NCBI GenBank assembly: GCA_020629175.1
Contig: JAHDDU010000004.1
Span: 73,491 to 134,009 of the forward strand
DNA: 60,519 nt
Direction: 5' to 3'
Source of the DNA: Flavimaricola sp.
GTDB lineage: Bacteria; Pseudomonadota; Alphaproteobacteria; Rhodobacterales; Rhodobacteraceae
In this document: positions 27,986 through 38,165 of the stretch, in pieces
How the letters are laid out: each line of letters opens with the position of its first letter
How positions within the stretch are numbered: position 1 is the first letter of the stretch
The notes under the pieces: model-generated
Told to the model about the DNA's origin: nothing
Database searches by the model: none
Seen by the model: only the letters and a program-made list of their open reading frames with translations
Made by a program: the position numbers and the translations under genes

Positions 27986-29548
27986 ATGACAGACATAGCC
28001 CATCAGCGCCTTCTCATCATTGATTTTGGCAGCCAGGTCACCCAGCTCATCGCCCGCCGCTTGCGAGAGCTGAATGTGTATTGTGAAATCCACCCCTTCC
28101 AGAATGTCACGGCTGCCTTTTTGGCCGATTTTGCGCCCATGGCGGTCATTCTCTCGGGTGGTCCCGCCTCGGTGATCGACGAAGGTTCGCCCCGTCCGCC
28201 AGAAGAAGTGTTCACGCTTGGCGTACCGATCCTTGGGATTTGCTACGGCCAGCAAGTCATGATGCAGATGTTGGGCGGCAAGGTCGAGCGGGGCCACGGC
28301 ACCGCCGAGTTTGGCCGCGCCTATGTCACACCGCACGACGCGAAATTGCCACTGCTTGACGGCTGGTTCCAAAGCGGGCCCGAGCAGGTCTGGATGAGCC
28401 ATGGCGACCATGTCAGCGCCATTGCACCCGGGTTCAACGTCTACGGCACCTCGCCTAATGCGCCCTCTGCAATCGTGGCCGACACCGGCCGCAACTTCTT
28501 TGCCGTTCAGTTCCATCCCGAGGTGCACCACACGCCAAACGGTAAAACACTGTACGAAAACTTTGTCCGTCTTGCAGGCTTTGACGGTGATTGGACGATG
28601 GGCGCCTACCGCGAGCAGGCCATCGCGGCCATTCGCGAACAGGTGGGCGATGCGAAGGTGATTTGCGCGCTTTCGGGCGGCGTCGATTCCTCGGTCGCTG
28701 CGGTTCTGATCCATGAGGCGATTGGCGAGCAGCTGACCTGTGTTTACGTCGACCATGGTCTGATGCGCGAGGGCGAAAGCGAACAGGTCGTTGGTATGTT
28801 CCGCGAGCATTACAATCTACCCCTGATCCACGCCGATGAATCCGAGTTGTTTTTGGGTGAACTTGACGGTGTAAGTGACCCGGAAACCAAGAGAAAGATC
28901 ATCGGTAAGCTGTTCATCGATGTGTTCGAAAAACATGCCAAGGCGATGGGCGGCGCAGAATTTCTGGCGCAAGGCACTTTGTATCCGGATGTCATCGAAA
29001 GCGTCTCGTTCAGCGGCGGGCCGTCTGTCACGATCAAGAGCCATCACAACGTTGGCGGCTTGCCCGAAAAAATGGGGATGAAGCTCGTGGAGCCTCTGCG
29101 CGAGCTTTTCAAAGACGAAGTGCGCGCCCTTGGCCGTGAGCTTGGCCTGCCGGATAGCTTTATTGGCCGCCATCCCTTCCCCGGCCCCGGCCTTGCCATC
29201 CGCTGCCCCGGTGAGATTACGCGCGAGAAGCTTGATATCCTGCGTCGAGCGGATGCGGTGTACATTGATCAGATCCGCAAACACGGCCTGTATGATGAGA
29301 TCTGGCAGGCTTTTGTCGCGATCCTGCCTGTGCGCACCGTAGGCGTCATGGGTGATGGCCGGACTTATGACTTCGCATGTGCGTTGCGGGCCGTCACATC
29401 CGTTGATGGGATGACAGCGGATTACTATCCGTTCTCCCATGAGTTTCTGGGTGAAACCGCAACCCGGATCATCAATGAGGTGCCGGGCATCAATCGCGTG
29501 ACCTACGACATCACCTCGAAACCCCCCGGAACCATTGAATGGGAGTGA
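27986..29548 (+). CDS. guaA: GMP synthase (glutamine-hydrolysing)
   Basis: 520 residues, the normal length. It aminates XMP to GMP. The class I glutamine amidotransferase domain spans about 1-195 with nucleophile C86 (GICYGQQ) and the His-Glu pair in FHPEVHH. The ATP pyrophosphatase domain follows with the P-loop [12 protein letters not shown]. The C-terminal dimerisation domain ends in [13 protein letters not shown]. The 38-base space to the upstream membrane protein gene leaves no room for a purine riboswitch. The last ten bases overlap the start of the next gene. Confidence 0.97.
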   Translation: MTDIAHQRLLIIDFGSQVTQLIARRLRELNVYCEIHPFQNVTAAFLADFAPMAVILSGGPASVIDEGSPRPPEEVFTLGVPILGICYGQQVMMQMLGGKVERGHGTAEFGRAYVTPHDAKLPLLDGWFQSGPEQVWMSHGDHVSAIAPGFNVYGTSPNAPSAIVADTGRNFFAVQFHPEVHHTPNGKTLYENFVRLAGFDGDWTMGAYREQAIAAIREQVGDAKVICALSGGVDSSVAAVLIHEAIGEQLTCVYVDHGLMREGESEQVVGMFREHYNLPLIHADESELFLGELDGVSDPETKRKIIGKLFIDVFEKHAKAMGGAEFLAQGTLYPDVIESVSFSGGPSVTIKSHHNVGGLPEKMGMKLVEPLRELFKDEVRALGRELGLPDSFIGRHPFPGPGLAIRCPGEITREKLDILRRADAVYIDQIRKHGLYDEIWQAFVAILPVRTVGVMGDGRTYDFACALRAVTSVDGMTADYYPFSHEFLGETATRIINEVPGINRVTYDITSKPPGTIEWE

Positions 29549-29916
29549 TATCGGCGCGTCTTGCTCTGATATGTGCGCTGCTGCCCGGCATGGCGGCTGC
29601 GCAAACGACTGTTCCGAGCGTGACCTGTGAAGGCACATCGCCAGACTGGTCTCTCGCCCTCACGTCAGATGGCGCGTCGTTCGCGTTCATCGGCCAGTCT
29701 GAGATGGACATCCCTCAAATCAGTCGTGCCGAAGGGCAGATTTGGCCGATGGCCCTGACGCTGATTGATGAAAGTTTCACCAAGACTGCCATTGTCGTTC
29801 TGCATGAGCGTTCTTGTATCGACCGCGAGGATGGACAAGACGTCCAAGTCCTCACTCAGCGCAACGAACAACCGGTCCTGCTGTCGGGATGTTGCCTGCC
29901 TCTCGATCAGAATTGA
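29539..29916 (+). CDS. Small secreted protein, COG3650-like
   Basis: 125 residues starting inside the end of guaA (ten-base overlap), so it is probably translated by coupling. A signal peptide covers residues 1-21 ([13 protein letters not shown]). The mature part has a Cys near its start ([14 protein letters not shown]), then a Cys in [15 protein letters not shown] and CC in LLSGCC. This C...C...CC arrangement resembles the COG3650/META-like periplasmic proteins, in which a stretch of the form xGxxPxWxL and a terminal GCC are common. A disulfide-stabilised envelope protein is likely. The function is unknown. Confidence 0.7.
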   Translation: MGVISARLALICALLPGMAAAQTTVPSVTCEGTSPDWSLALTSDGASFAFIGQSEMDIPQISRAEGQIWPMALTLIDESFTKTAIVVLHERSCIDREDGQDVQVLTQRNEQPVLLSGCCLPLDQN

Positions 29917-30521
29917 TCTGCCGAAATAATCAGATCAGCTGACATCTCATCAACGCTGCAAACACGTGGTGAAGCGGCAGCATAACCGGCTGCAAACCAC
30001 TGCGCTCGCGCAGCCAGTCCGATGCTCACCCTCGGCCCCTCACTCACCGGATTGCGGCCCCAGTGAGAGCCGGTCATCGGCTCGTTATCAAACAGCTCAC
30101 TCAGATCAATCGGCGGATGGCCCGACCGTGCGATCAGCATTCCGGCCAAGCACTCGACTTGCCGCGTCACCATCCCGCGCAGCTCGGCCTCCCGCCCGCG
30201 ATTGGCGGTGATGGCTGCAAGCGCGATGTCGGCCACACCGTACCGCACTTGCAAGGCATGGCCATAAAGATGCGCAACCTCGTAGATGACCTGCGGCTGT
30301 GTCGCCTGCTCGGCGGCCAGGTAAATGCGATTGTCGCTTGTGCAATAGACAGCCGGTCCCACGACGTTGCCGCCGCAAAGCGATGTGATGTCAGACGTCA
30401 CAACGACCGAAGGCACGCGGGGAAAGGCCGCCTCGGTGCTTGACATCAACCGGTCTAGGGCGGTTTGCGCCGCGGCGTTGGACGCGAGACTGAGGAAAAG
30501 AAGGATGACAAGACGGCGCAT
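29907..30521 (-). CDS. Secreted neutral zinc metallopeptidase homologue with degenerate active site
   Basis: 204 residues with a signal peptide ending at about A18. The layout follows the neutral zinc metallopeptidase family (YpfJ type): a Cys-containing stretch AVYCTSDNRIYLAAE before the helix that should carry HExxH, and an ECLAGM motif that usually reads QADCLAG. Here the active-site helix reads VAHLYGHAL, so H84 and H88 remain but the catalytic Glu is Leu85. The acidic residue that normally precedes QADC also appears to be Thr. A non-catalytic relative is the most likely reading. It is convergent with the previous gene, overlapping by ten bases. Confidence 0.65.
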   Translation of the reverse strand: MRRLVILLFLSLASNAAAQTALDRLMSSTEAAFPRVPSVVVTSDITSLCGGNVVGPAVYCTSDNRIYLAAEQATQPQVIYEVAHLYGHALQVRYGVADIALAAITANRGREAELRGMVTRQVECLAGMLIARSGHPPIDLSELFDNEPMTGSHWGRNPVSEGPRVSIGLAARAQWFAAGYAAASPRVCSVDEMSADLIISADQF

Positions 30522-30594
30522 GCCGCATGCTAGCAGAGCCTCAATAAGAATACGAGCGGTTGACGTCGCCTTGTCGCCGTGCGCTTGTCACCTC

Positions 30595-31476
30595 ATGCAG
30601 TCTACCACCCTCCAAGCGGCCCTTTGGATGACCGGTGCCATCGCGTCCTTTACGCTGATGGCGATCGCCGGTCGCGCTGTGAGTTTTGAACTCGACACCT
30701 TTGAAATCATGTTGTTTCGCAGCCTGATCGGCTTTGCGATTGTGATGTGTGTCGCGAGCGCTGCCGGGACTTTGCATCAGGTGCAGACAACACGGCTGCG
30801 GCAGCATACGTTGCGCAATGTTGCGCATTTTTGCGGACAAAACCTTTGGTTTTACGCCATCACGGTCATTACGCTGCCGCAGGTGTTTGCCCTCGAATTT
30901 ACAGCGCCTATCTGGGTCTTGCTCTTGTCGCCGCTGTTTCTGGATGAACGCATTCGCCGACGTGGGGTGATAGCGGCGCTCCTTGGCCTGATTGGTGTGC
31001 TGATCGTCACGCGTCCAAACTTTGGCGCGCTGGACCCGGGCCTGATTGCCGCAGCCCTCGCCGCCGTCGCCTTTGCGATCACCGCGATCTTCACCAAACG
31101 CCTGACCCGAACCGAGAGCATCACCTGCATCATGTTCTGGCTCACGCTGCTGCAAGCGGTCTTTGGCCTGATCTGCGCGGGCTTTGATGGTGACATCGCC
31201 CTGCCCTCTGCCGGTTCGGTGCCTTGGGTTGTCCTCATCGCGTGCTGCGGATTGCTGGCTCATTTCTGCCTGACCCGCGCTTTATCGATTGCCCCTGCCA
31301 CCATTGTGATGCCGATGGATTTCGTCCGCCTGCCGGTCATCATCCTGGTCTCGCAGATCGTCTATGGTCAGCCGTTTGACGCCCTGGTGTTGTTGGGCGG
31401 CTGCGTGATCTTTTTGGCCAATTGGATCAATATTTCAGCCCCGAAAGAGGCCAAACGACCTGCAGCAAATTTGTGA
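30595..31476 (+). CDS. EamA/DMT-superfamily transporter (1)
   Basis: 293 residues from ATG 30595, with about ten membrane helices in two EamA repeats (roughly 5-135 and 145-280). The repeat ends show the usual pattern of a conserved acidic residue and VLIVTRP or IFLANW ends (LSPLFLDERIRRRGVIAALLGLIGVLIVTRP). Members export small metabolites such as amino acids; the substrate cannot be inferred. The gene is divergent from the metallopeptidase homologue by 73 bases. Confidence 0.85.
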   Translation: MQSTTLQAALWMTGAIASFTLMAIAGRAVSFELDTFEIMLFRSLIGFAIVMCVASAAGTLHQVQTTRLRQHTLRNVAHFCGQNLWFYAITVITLPQVFALEFTAPIWVLLLSPLFLDERIRRRGVIAALLGLIGVLIVTRPNFGALDPGLIAAALAAVAFAITAIFTKRLTRTESITCIMFWLTLLQAVFGLICAGFDGDIALPSAGSVPWVVLIACCGLLAHFCLTRALSIAPATIVMPMDFVRLPVIILVSQIVYGQPFDALVLLGGCVIFLANWINISAPKEAKRPAANL

Positions 31477-31584
31477 CGCTGGGGCGCGAGAACCTTATGA
31501 CGTGGCGTCAATGATTGACCGAATTGTCGCACCCCACCTAGGGTTTGCCAAAGCGGAGGACGCTTTCATGCGACGGGAGATATC

Positions 31585-32694
31585 ATGAAAACCTATTTGA
31601 CAACAGGAGCTGCGCTGCTCCTCACCACCACAGCCGTGCACGCCGTTGGCCTTGACCGGTCCAATCAGGACATCACTGCGATCTTTGAAAGCGGCAACTA
31701 CGTTGAGCTGAGCTTTGGCTCCATTCGTCCAGATGTGAGCGGTGCCGATCTTGGCACACCAACAGCTTATGACGGTGTCGCGGGGGACTTTGTTCAAACC
31801 TCCGCCAGCCTGACCTACCAGATCAACGATCGCGTTTCCGCTGCGTTGATCATCGACCAGCCCTTTGGCGTTGACGTTGCCTACGCAGGCTCGCCCGCAA
31901 CGTCCGCTCTTGGCGGAACCTCTGCTGAGTTGAACAGCCGGGCGATCACCGCATTGGCCCGCTACCGCATCAACGAGAACTTCAGTGTTCACGGCGGTCT
32001 GCGGACAGAGACGTTGGACGGATCCATCACTCTGTCGGGCGCGGGTTTCGGCCCTTTGAGCGGCTACAACGTCGAGCTCGCATCCAGCTCTGCTGTGGGC
32101 TATGTTGCCGGTGTTGCTTACGAGCGCCCCGACATCGCCCTGCGCGTCGCTCTGACATACAACAGTTCTATGGAACATGAATTCGACACTGTCGAAGCCA
32201 TTGGTCCGGTTGTAGTGAATCCCGGCAGTGTCACGACAGTTGAAACACCTGAGGCGTTGAACCTGGACTTCCAAACAGGTGTTGCCGCTGACACGCTCGT
32301 GTTTGGCTCGATCCGTTACGCACGCTACAGCGACACACTCGTGTCACCTGCGTTCTACGCCAGTCAGACCGGTGGTGGCAGCCTGACAGATATTGATGAT
32401 GGCACAGCCTACACAATCGGTGTTGGCCGTCGCTTCTCGGATGCTTTCTCCGCATCGGTCTCTTACAGCTGGGAAGCAGAGGGTGACAGCCCGCTGGTTT
32501 CGCCACTGTCGCCAACCAACGGTTCCAAGGCTATCAGCATTGGCGGCCAGTACACGATGGGCGATATCGTTCTGTCCGGCGGCGTGCGCTACACCCGCGT
32601 CGGTGACGCGATGCCAGAAACTGCAGTGCCAGTCGCAAACTTCACAGACAACGATGTTGTCGCCATCGGCATGAGCATCGGCTACCGCTTCTAA
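31585..32694 (+). CDS. OmpP1/FadL/TodX-family outer membrane protein
   Basis: 369 residues with a signal peptide (1-20, TTAVHA cleavage region) and no further membrane helices. Alternating beta-strand patterns repeat throughout, and the last residue is Phe (SIGYRF), the outer-membrane assembly signal. IDQPFGVDVAYAG and the overall layout fit the FadL family, which admits hydrophobic compounds such as long-chain fatty acids or aromatics. It is slightly shorter than E. coli FadL. GGGAGATATC precedes the ATG, and a strong terminator follows, so it is likely expressed alone. Confidence 0.88.
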   Translation: MKTYLTTGAALLLTTTAVHAVGLDRSNQDITAIFESGNYVELSFGSIRPDVSGADLGTPTAYDGVAGDFVQTSASLTYQINDRVSAALIIDQPFGVDVAYAGSPATSALGGTSAELNSRAITALARYRINENFSVHGGLRTETLDGSITLSGAGFGPLSGYNVELASSSAVGYVAGVAYERPDIALRVALTYNSSMEHEFDTVEAIGPVVVNPGSVTTVETPEALNLDFQTGVAADTLVFGSIRYARYSDTLVSPAFYASQTGGGSLTDIDDGTAYTIGVGRRFSDAFSASVSYSWEAEGDSPLVSPLSPTNGSKAISIGGQYTMGDIVLSGGVRYTRVGDAMPETAVPVANFTDNDVVAIGMSIGYRF

Positions 32695-32711
32695 GCGCTC
32701 TCAAGTTTCGG

Positions 32712-32747
32712 AAACGGGCCTCGCCATTGCGGGGCCCGTTTTGTTTT
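32712..32747 (+). terminator. Rho-independent terminator after the FadL-family gene
   Basis: AAACGGGCC (32712-32720) pairs with GGCCCGTTT (32733-32741), and TTGTTTT follows. It stands 18 bases after the stop. Confidence 0.85.
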
Positions 32748-32801
32748 ACCAAAGCGCATGTTTCGGATTGAGCCTCCTTGCTGCTTGCCTGACAAAGGGG
32801 C

Positions 32802-33740
32802 ATGTCACAGTCTCTTTCCCTCACACCCAAAGCTTGGGCCGGCCTGCTGGGCCTCGCATTTGTTTGGGGGTTCTCATTTCTCGCGATGCGCATAGCCCTT
32901 GATGAGATCGGGCCGCACAACGTTGTGGCGCATCGTGTCTCTTGGGCGGCGGCAGCGATGCTGATCTATATCAGCTTCCGCCGCATCCCCTTTCCAAGAT
33001 CGCCGCAGATTTGGGCCGCGTTCATTGTCATGGGGCTCCTCAACAACGTGATCCCGTTCAGCCTGATTGCCTGGGGACAACAGTACATCGAAACAGGATT
33101 GGCCTCGATCATCAACGCCTCCACGGCCATCTGGGGCATCTTCGTCGCGGCTGTGTTTCTGCCGGACGAGCGGCTGACCGGGCGCAAAGCTCTTGGGGTG
33201 ATGCTTGGGTTTGCGGGCGTCGTCATGGCGATCGGGCTGAGCGCGTTGCAATCGCTTGATCTGCGCTCGCTTGGGCAGCTGGCGATTATTGCGTCCTCGC
33301 TCAGCTATGCTTTGGCGGGCGTTTGGGCGCGCAAACGGATGAAGGGCGTGGCACCCGAGATGGCCGCCACCGGTATGCTTATCGGCTCAACCATCGTCGC
33401 CATTCCCTTGGCCGTAGTCATCGAAGGATCATTCGATCTGACACTGCAGGCGCGCACATGGGGCGCGCTCGCCTATGTCTCGCTCATCGCGACGGCCATG
33501 GCCTATCTGCTCTACTACCGGGTGCTTGTTATTGCAGGCAGCGGCAACCTTATGCTTTGTACGTTGCTCGTCGCCCCTGTTGCCATCGTCGCTGGTGCGG
33601 TCGTGCTTGGCGAAGCGCTGCCACCGCAAGCCTACGGCGGCTTTGCGGTCCTCGCACTGGGCCTCGTGATCCTCGATGGTCGCGCGTGGGACAAGCTCAC
33701 CGGCAAAAAACCACTGGCGAAACCAGATCACCAAGGCTAG
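32802..33740 (+). CDS. EamA/DMT-superfamily transporter (2)
   Basis: 312 residues, about ten membrane helices in two EamA repeats (15-140 and 155-290). LGLAFVWGFSFLAMRIALDEIGP is a typical first helix of drug/metabolite exporters, and SLIATAMAYLLYYRVLVIAGSG is typical of the second repeat. It is not closely similar by eye to the EamA protein 1.3 kb upstream, so it is probably not a recent duplicate. AAGGGG lies immediately before the ATG. The next gene starts 8 bases after the stop. Confidence 0.87.
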   Translation: MSQSLSLTPKAWAGLLGLAFVWGFSFLAMRIALDEIGPHNVVAHRVSWAAAAMLIYISFRRIPFPRSPQIWAAFIVMGLLNNVIPFSLIAWGQQYIETGLASIINASTAIWGIFVAAVFLPDERLTGRKALGVMLGFAGVVMAIGLSALQSLDLRSLGQLAIIASSLSYALAGVWARKRMKGVAPEMAATGMLIGSTIVAIPLAVVIEGSFDLTLQARTWGALAYVSLIATAMAYLLYYRVLVIAGSGNLMLCTLLVAPVAIVAGAVVLGEALPPQAYGGFAVLALGLVILDGRAWDKLTGKKPLAKPDHQG

Positions 33741-33748
33741 CAAGAGGC

Positions 33749-34651
33749 ATGATCTATGCCTCTGCCTCCGACTGGCGCGATGCGCCACGCAAGCGTGTCC
33801 TGCTTTTTGCCATGTCCGGACTTGGCAAAACGCACGTCAGCCACGTGTTGCGGGGGCATGGGGATTGGTTCCACTATTCTATCGATTACCGCATCGGCAC
33901 ACGCTACATGGGCGAACCCATTGCCGACAACGCGAAACGCGAGGCGATGAAAGTCCCGTTCCTGCGCGAGCTGTTGCTGAGCGATAGTATCTACATCGGC
34001 TCGAACATCACCTTTGATAACCTGACGCCTGTATCGACCTATCTGGGCAAGCCGGGCGATCCAGCCAAAGGTGGCCTGCCGTTTGAGGAATACACCAAGC
34101 GCCAGGATCAGTTCCGCCGCGCCGAAGAGGCCGCGCTGATGGATACGCCGTACTTCATCGACCGTGCTGACGCGCTCTATGACTACCCGCATTTTGTCTG
34201 CGACACAGGCGGCTCCATATGCGAATGGGTCGATGCTGAGGACCCGGACGATCCGATCCTGCGCGAACTGTCAAAGGCGACGCTCATGCTTTGGATCGAA
34301 GGGTCCGAAGAGCACACGCAAAAATTGATTGAACGCTTTGATCGCGCGCCCAAACCGATGGCTTATCAGCCTGAGTTTCTGCTTCGTGTGTGGAAGGAAT
34401 ACCTGCGCGAAAACAATTGCGTAGAGACCGATGTTGATCCAAATGCTTTTATCCGCTGGACCTACGCCCGGGCCCTTGCCCACCGCGAGCCGCGGTATCG
34501 GGCGATGGCCGAAAACTGGGGCCTGACGCTTAAGGCAGCAGACGTGGCCCGGGTGATGACCACACAGGATTTCGTTGATTTAGTGGCGGACGCGCTCACC
34601 GAACACAACAGCGAGAGCGGTAAGATGCGCGGGATTGAGATGCGGGGCTGA
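33749..34651 (+). CDS. P-loop ATPase/kinase-like protein of unknown function
   Basis: 300 residues from ATG 33749. A longer open frame runs back into the EamA gene, but that part is a shadow. The N-terminus carries a Walker A motif, LLFAMSGLGKTHVS (about 18-31), directly followed by a histidine- and tyrosine-rich region (GDWFHYSIDYRIGTRYMG). A second conserved-looking block, FVCDTGGSICEW, is near residue 150. I recognise a P-loop NTPase but not its family, though similar proteins are common in Rhodobacterales. It probably forms a pair with the upstream EamA gene. Confidence 0.7.
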   Translation: MIYASASDWRDAPRKRVLLFAMSGLGKTHVSHVLRGHGDWFHYSIDYRIGTRYMGEPIADNAKREAMKVPFLRELLLSDSIYIGSNITFDNLTPVSTYLGKPGDPAKGGLPFEEYTKRQDQFRRAEEAALMDTPYFIDRADALYDYPHFVCDTGGSICEWVDAEDPDDPILRELSKATLMLWIEGSEEHTQKLIERFDRAPKPMAYQPEFLLRVWKEYLRENNCVETDVDPNAFIRWTYARALAHREPRYRAMAENWGLTLKAADVARVMTTQDFVDLVADALTEHNSESGKMRGIEMRG

Positions 34652-34693
34652 ACCGCCTATCTCTCTCCTTCAATCTACGCTTAGGTCCATACA

Positions 34694-35617
34694 ATGCCCA
34701 TTACTTTGCCCTCTGATCTTCCTGCCTTTGATACCCTTACAAATGAGGGTGTGATGGTGATGGGCCACGATGATGCGGCCAAACAGGACATCCGGCCGTT
34801 GCGTATCGGGTTGTTGAACCTGATGCCCAAAAAAATTCAGACCGAGACGCAGTTCGCCCGGCTGATCGGGGCCACGCCGTTGCAGATTGACCTGCAGCTC
34901 ATCCGCATGACCGAGCATCAGTCCAAGACGACGTCCGCTGCGCATATGGATGCCTTCTACCGGTCCTTTGCCGAGGTTGAGGGCACGGGTGAAAAGTTCG
35001 ACGGTCTGATCATCACCGGTGCGCCAATTGAGCATCTGGATTTTGAAGACGTTACTTACTGGGACGAAATCGCCCGTGTGTTCGACTGGACCCAAACCCA
35101 TGTGCACAGCACGTTTGGTGTCTGTTGGGGCGGCATGGCGATGATGTATCATTTCCATCAGCTGCCAAAACACATCCTGCCGCATAAGGCGTTTGGATGT
35201 TTCAGGCACGAAACGGTGGAAAAGCAATCACCCTATTTGCGCGGCTTCTCTGATGACTTTGTCATTCCAGTCAGCCGCTGGACAGAGATGCGTGATGCCG
35301 AGATTGCCGAGCGGAGTGCGCTGCGCACCTTGCTCTCCTCGCCCGACGTCGGCCCCTGTCTGGTTGAGGACACAGCGCATCGGGCGCTCTATATCTTCAA
35401 TCACTTTGAGTACGACAGCGGCACGCTAAAGGAAGAGTACGATCGCGACGTCGCCTCTGGCACGCCGATCAACGTGCCGCAGAACTACTATCCGCAGGAT
35501 GACCCGACGAAAGAGCCGACCAATCGGTGGCGCAGCCACGCACACCTCCTATATGGGAACTGGATAAATCAAATTTACCAGACCACACCATTTAGGATTG
35601 AGACAATTGGCTCGTAA
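34694..35617 (+). CDS. metAA: Homoserine O-acyltransferase MetA, probably acetyl-CoA specific
   Basis: 307 residues. MetA acylates homoserine in the first committed step of methionine synthesis. The nucleophile is C144 in [10 protein letters not shown], with the catalytic His in [11 protein letters not shown]. In the acyl-donor pocket the motif reads [13 protein letters not shown]. The Glu (E113 here) aligns with Glu111 of acetyl-CoA-using MetA enzymes, whereas the E. coli succinyltransferase has Gly there. The product is therefore likely O-acetylhomoserine. Only 42 bases separate it from the gene before, which leaves no room for a SAM riboswitch. Confidence 0.9.
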   Translation: MPITLPSDLPAFDTLTNEGVMVMGHDDAAKQDIRPLRIGLLNLMPKKIQTETQFARLIGATPLQIDLQLIRMTEHQSKTTSAAHMDAFYRSFAEVEGTGEKFDGLIITGAPIEHLDFEDVTYWDEIARVFDWTQTHVHSTFGVCWGGMAMMYHFHQLPKHILPHKAFGCFRHETVEKQSPYLRGFSDDFVIPVSRWTEMRDAEIAERSALRTLLSSPDVGPCLVEDTAHRALYIFNHFEYDSGTLKEEYDRDVASGTPINVPQNYYPQDDPTKEPTNRWRSHAHLLYGNWINQIYQTTPFRIETIGS

Positions 35618-36590
35618 ACGGATCACCGCAGCCCTCGCCGTCGCCGCCGTTGCGGCAGGCGGATACTTTGTAGACCAACGCGCGACCGAAAAGGAACGCG
35701 CGGCAGAGGCGGCCTACCCGCCCATCGGCCAGTTTTTGGACGTGAACGGGGTGCAAGTGCACGCACTCGTCCGCGGTGAGGGGCCGGATGTTGTGTTGAT
35801 CCATGGCGCCGGTGGAAATCTGCGAGATTTCGACTTTGCCATGGCTGAGCGTTTGGCAGACCGCTACCGCGTGATTATGTTTGATCGCCCCGGTTTGGGC
35901 TACACCGGTCGTATTCGCGACGAATACGACAGCGCCTTCACCTCCCAAGCGGAAAGCCCCGCGGAACAAGCCGCGCTGTTGCAAGCGGCGGCAGCCCAAT
36001 TGGGCGCGGAAAAGCCCATCGTCGTCGGCCATTCTTACGGCGGTGCCGTAGCCTACGCATGGGCGGTCTACCATCCCGAGAACATTAGCGGAGTGGTCAG
36101 CCTTGCCGGGGTCACGCTCCCTTGGCCCGGAGGATTGGGCGCGTTCTACACAATCCCCGGCTCGACCGTTGGCGGCGCCATCGTGCCACCTCTCGCCACC
36201 GCCTTTGTGAGCGAAGACTACATCCAGAACGCAACGGTCAGCACATTCTTCCCCAATGAAATGCCAGAGGGCTATGACACCTACATCGGCGGCCCGCTGG
36301 CCGCACGGCGCGCAACGTTTCGGGCCAACACGCGTCAGGTGAACTCTTTGCGCCCCTTCATTGTGGAGCAATCGGCACTCTATCCTGACATCACGGTGCC
36401 TGTTGAGATGATCCATGGGGATGAGGACACGTCTGTCCCGCTCGACGTCCACTCCCGCCCGGCCAGCGAGATTATCCCAACTGCAAACCTAACCGTGCTA
36501 GAAGGTGTGGGCCACATGCCACACCATATCCGCCCTGACGTCGTAACAGAGGCGATAGACCGGATCGCGGATCAGGCCGGATTGCGCTGA
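35607..36590 (+). CDS. Alpha/beta hydrolase
   Basis: 327 residues from TTG 35607, chosen because AGGA lies nine bases upstream; another TTG three codons earlier is too close to that site. The gene starts inside the end of metA, overlapping by eleven bases. A hydrophobic N-terminal segment (about 6-20) is followed by a hydrolase fold: the oxyanion-hole region [12 protein letters not shown], the nucleophile elbow [10 protein letters not shown], the Asp in HGDEDTSVP, and the final His in GVGHMPHHI. The substrate is unknown. The N-terminal segment suggests membrane attachment or export. Confidence 0.85.
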   Translation: MARKRITAALAVAAVAAGGYFVDQRATEKERAAEAAYPPIGQFLDVNGVQVHALVRGEGPDVVLIHGAGGNLRDFDFAMAERLADRYRVIMFDRPGLGYTGRIRDEYDSAFTSQAESPAEQAALLQAAAAQLGAEKPIVVGHSYGGAVAYAWAVYHPENISGVVSLAGVTLPWPGGLGAFYTIPGSTVGGAIVPPLATAFVSEDYIQNATVSTFFPNEMPEGYDTYIGGPLAARRATFRANTRQVNSLRPFIVEQSALYPDITVPVEMIHGDEDTSVPLDVHSRPASEIIPTANLTVLEGVGHMPHHIRPDVVTEAIDRIADQAGLR

Positions 36591-36635
36591 GCCGGGCGCA
36601 AAGCCATACTGTCCGTCACCACAGAGGAGGCTTCG

Positions 36636-37508
36636 ATGGGTTTGCCATTTGACGGCGCGATCAGCGCATTTTTCAACGAGGCAGCACCTGATGACGTGCG
36701 CCGCGCGATTGAAACTGCAGGCAAGAAAGCCATCCCCAACCCCAGCTATCCTTATGAGAAGAAGTGGGACAGCAAAGCCTATGACGCGGACATCGCCGAT
36801 CTGCAGATTGAGCTGGTTCGGATGCAAACCTGGGCCAAGGAGACGGGTCAACGCATCGCCATCGTGTTCGAGGGACGTGATGCCGCAGGCAAAGGGGGGA
36901 CGATCAAGCGTTTGCGCGAAAACCTGAATCCCCGCTCGGCCCGGGTGGTCGCCTTATCGAAGCCGACGGAGAAAGAGGCCGGGGAATGGTACTTTCAGCG
37001 CTATATCAAACACCTGCCGACTGCGGGTGGCATCACCATCTTTGACCGCAGCTGGTACAATCGCGGCGTGGTCGAACATGTGTTCGGCTTTTGCACGCCC
37101 CAGCAGCGCGAGAAGTGGTTTGAGCAGGTCGTCCCGTTCGAACAAATGCTCGTGGACGAGGGGATCACCGTTTTCAAAATCTGGCTCAACGTCGGACGGG
37201 CCTCGCAACTGCAGCGATTTATGAAGCGTGAAGGCGATCCTCTCAAGCAATGGAAACTCAGCTGGATTGATGTTGAGGGCCTGAAGAAGTGGGACGACTA
37301 CACCGCAGCGATCGGGGAAACACTCGAACGGACGCATACGCCGTCGGTGCCATGGACCATCGTGCGCAGCGACGACAAAAAACGCGCGCGCGTGGCCGTC
37401 ATCCGCGCGATCCTTTCGCAGCTCGACTACGATGGGAAGAACGCCAAAGTCGTTGGCCAACCGGATGACAAAATCGTCGGTGGTCCGGCGATGTGGCAGG
37501 CGGGCTAA
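36636..37508 (+). CDS. ppk2: Polyphosphate kinase 2
   Basis: 290 residues, a single-domain PPK2. The enzyme transfers phosphate between polyphosphate and nucleotides. The Walker A motif is [16 protein letters not shown] near residue 78, and the lid and second motif are [15 protein letters not shown]. The [10 protein letters not shown] region follows. Class assignment (nucleoside mono- or diphosphate preference) cannot be made by eye. GGAGG stands upstream of the ATG. The TetR gene begins at the very next base after its stop. Confidence 0.94.
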   Translation: MGLPFDGAISAFFNEAAPDDVRRAIETAGKKAIPNPSYPYEKKWDSKAYDADIADLQIELVRMQTWAKETGQRIAIVFEGRDAAGKGGTIKRLRENLNPRSARVVALSKPTEKEAGEWYFQRYIKHLPTAGGITIFDRSWYNRGVVEHVFGFCTPQQREKWFEQVVPFEQMLVDEGITVFKIWLNVGRASQLQRFMKREGDPLKQWKLSWIDVEGLKKWDDYTAAIGETLERTHTPSVPWTIVRSDDKKRARVAVIRAILSQLDYDGKNAKVVGQPDDKIVGGPAMWQAG

Positions 37509-38126
37509 GTGGCAAAAAAGGGCTATCATCACGGCAATCTCCGCCAGGCCCTTGTTGAGGGGAGCCTCAAGCTCATTGAGGAACGGGGCCCCACCGGGTT
37601 CACCCTGTCTGAGGCGGCGCGAGAGGCAGGTGTGACTCCAGCCGCTGTCTATCGCCATTTCGAAGGGCGCGACGAGCTGATCGCCGAAGCAGCGCTTCAA
37701 GGCTACCGCATGTTTGGCGATCTGATGGAGCACGCCTATGGCAACGGCCAGCCCTCTGCCCTCGCCGCGTTCGAAAGCACCGGGCGCGCCTACCTCGCTT
37801 TTGCCCGCAAATATCCGGGGCACTACGTGGCGATGTTTGAAAGCGGTATCTCTATCCAACGCACGCCCGAGCTGAATGACGCTGCTACCCGTGCGCTTGG
37901 CGTGCTTGAAGCGGCAGCGGTGGAGCTGAGCGAACATATCCCGGCAGATAAACGCCCACCGCCGCAAATGTTCTCGGCCCATATCTGGGCCATGAGCCAT
38001 GGCGTGGTCGAGCTTTTCGCCCGCGGCTCGCCCGGTACCAAATCCCCCTTCCCGCCCGAGGATTTGCTAGAAACCGGCATCGGCATCTATCTGCGCGGCC
38101 TCGGCCTTATTGCGCCCGACAGCTAG
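37509..38126 (+). CDS. TetR/AcrR-family transcriptional regulator
   Basis: 205 residues beginning with GTG directly after the ppk2 stop codon (TAAGTG). The N-terminal helix-turn-helix is at about 10-55 (GFTLSEAAREAGVTPAAVYRHFEGRDEL). The C-terminal part (FARKYPGHYVAMFESG) looks like the WHG ligand-binding domain that many TetR regulators of this type carry. Its target genes are unknown; ppk2 is one candidate because of the coupling. Confidence 0.88.
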   Translation: MAKKGYHHGNLRQALVEGSLKLIEERGPTGFTLSEAAREAGVTPAAVYRHFEGRDELIAEAALQGYRMFGDLMEHAYGNGQPSALAAFESTGRAYLAFARKYPGHYVAMFESGISIQRTPELNDAATRALGVLEAAAVELSEHIPADKRPPPQMFSAHIWAMSHGVVELFARGSPGTKSPFPPEDLLETGIGIYLRGLGLIAPDS

Positions 38127-38165
38127 CTCATGTGAAGATACCCGCAGAGCACGCGGGAGGATGCC

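Noticed and set aside
31495-32274. A 259-codon minus-strand frame opposite the FadL-family gene
   Set aside because: No domain, no ribosome site, and the plus strand has a signal peptide, beta-strand pattern and a terminal Phe.
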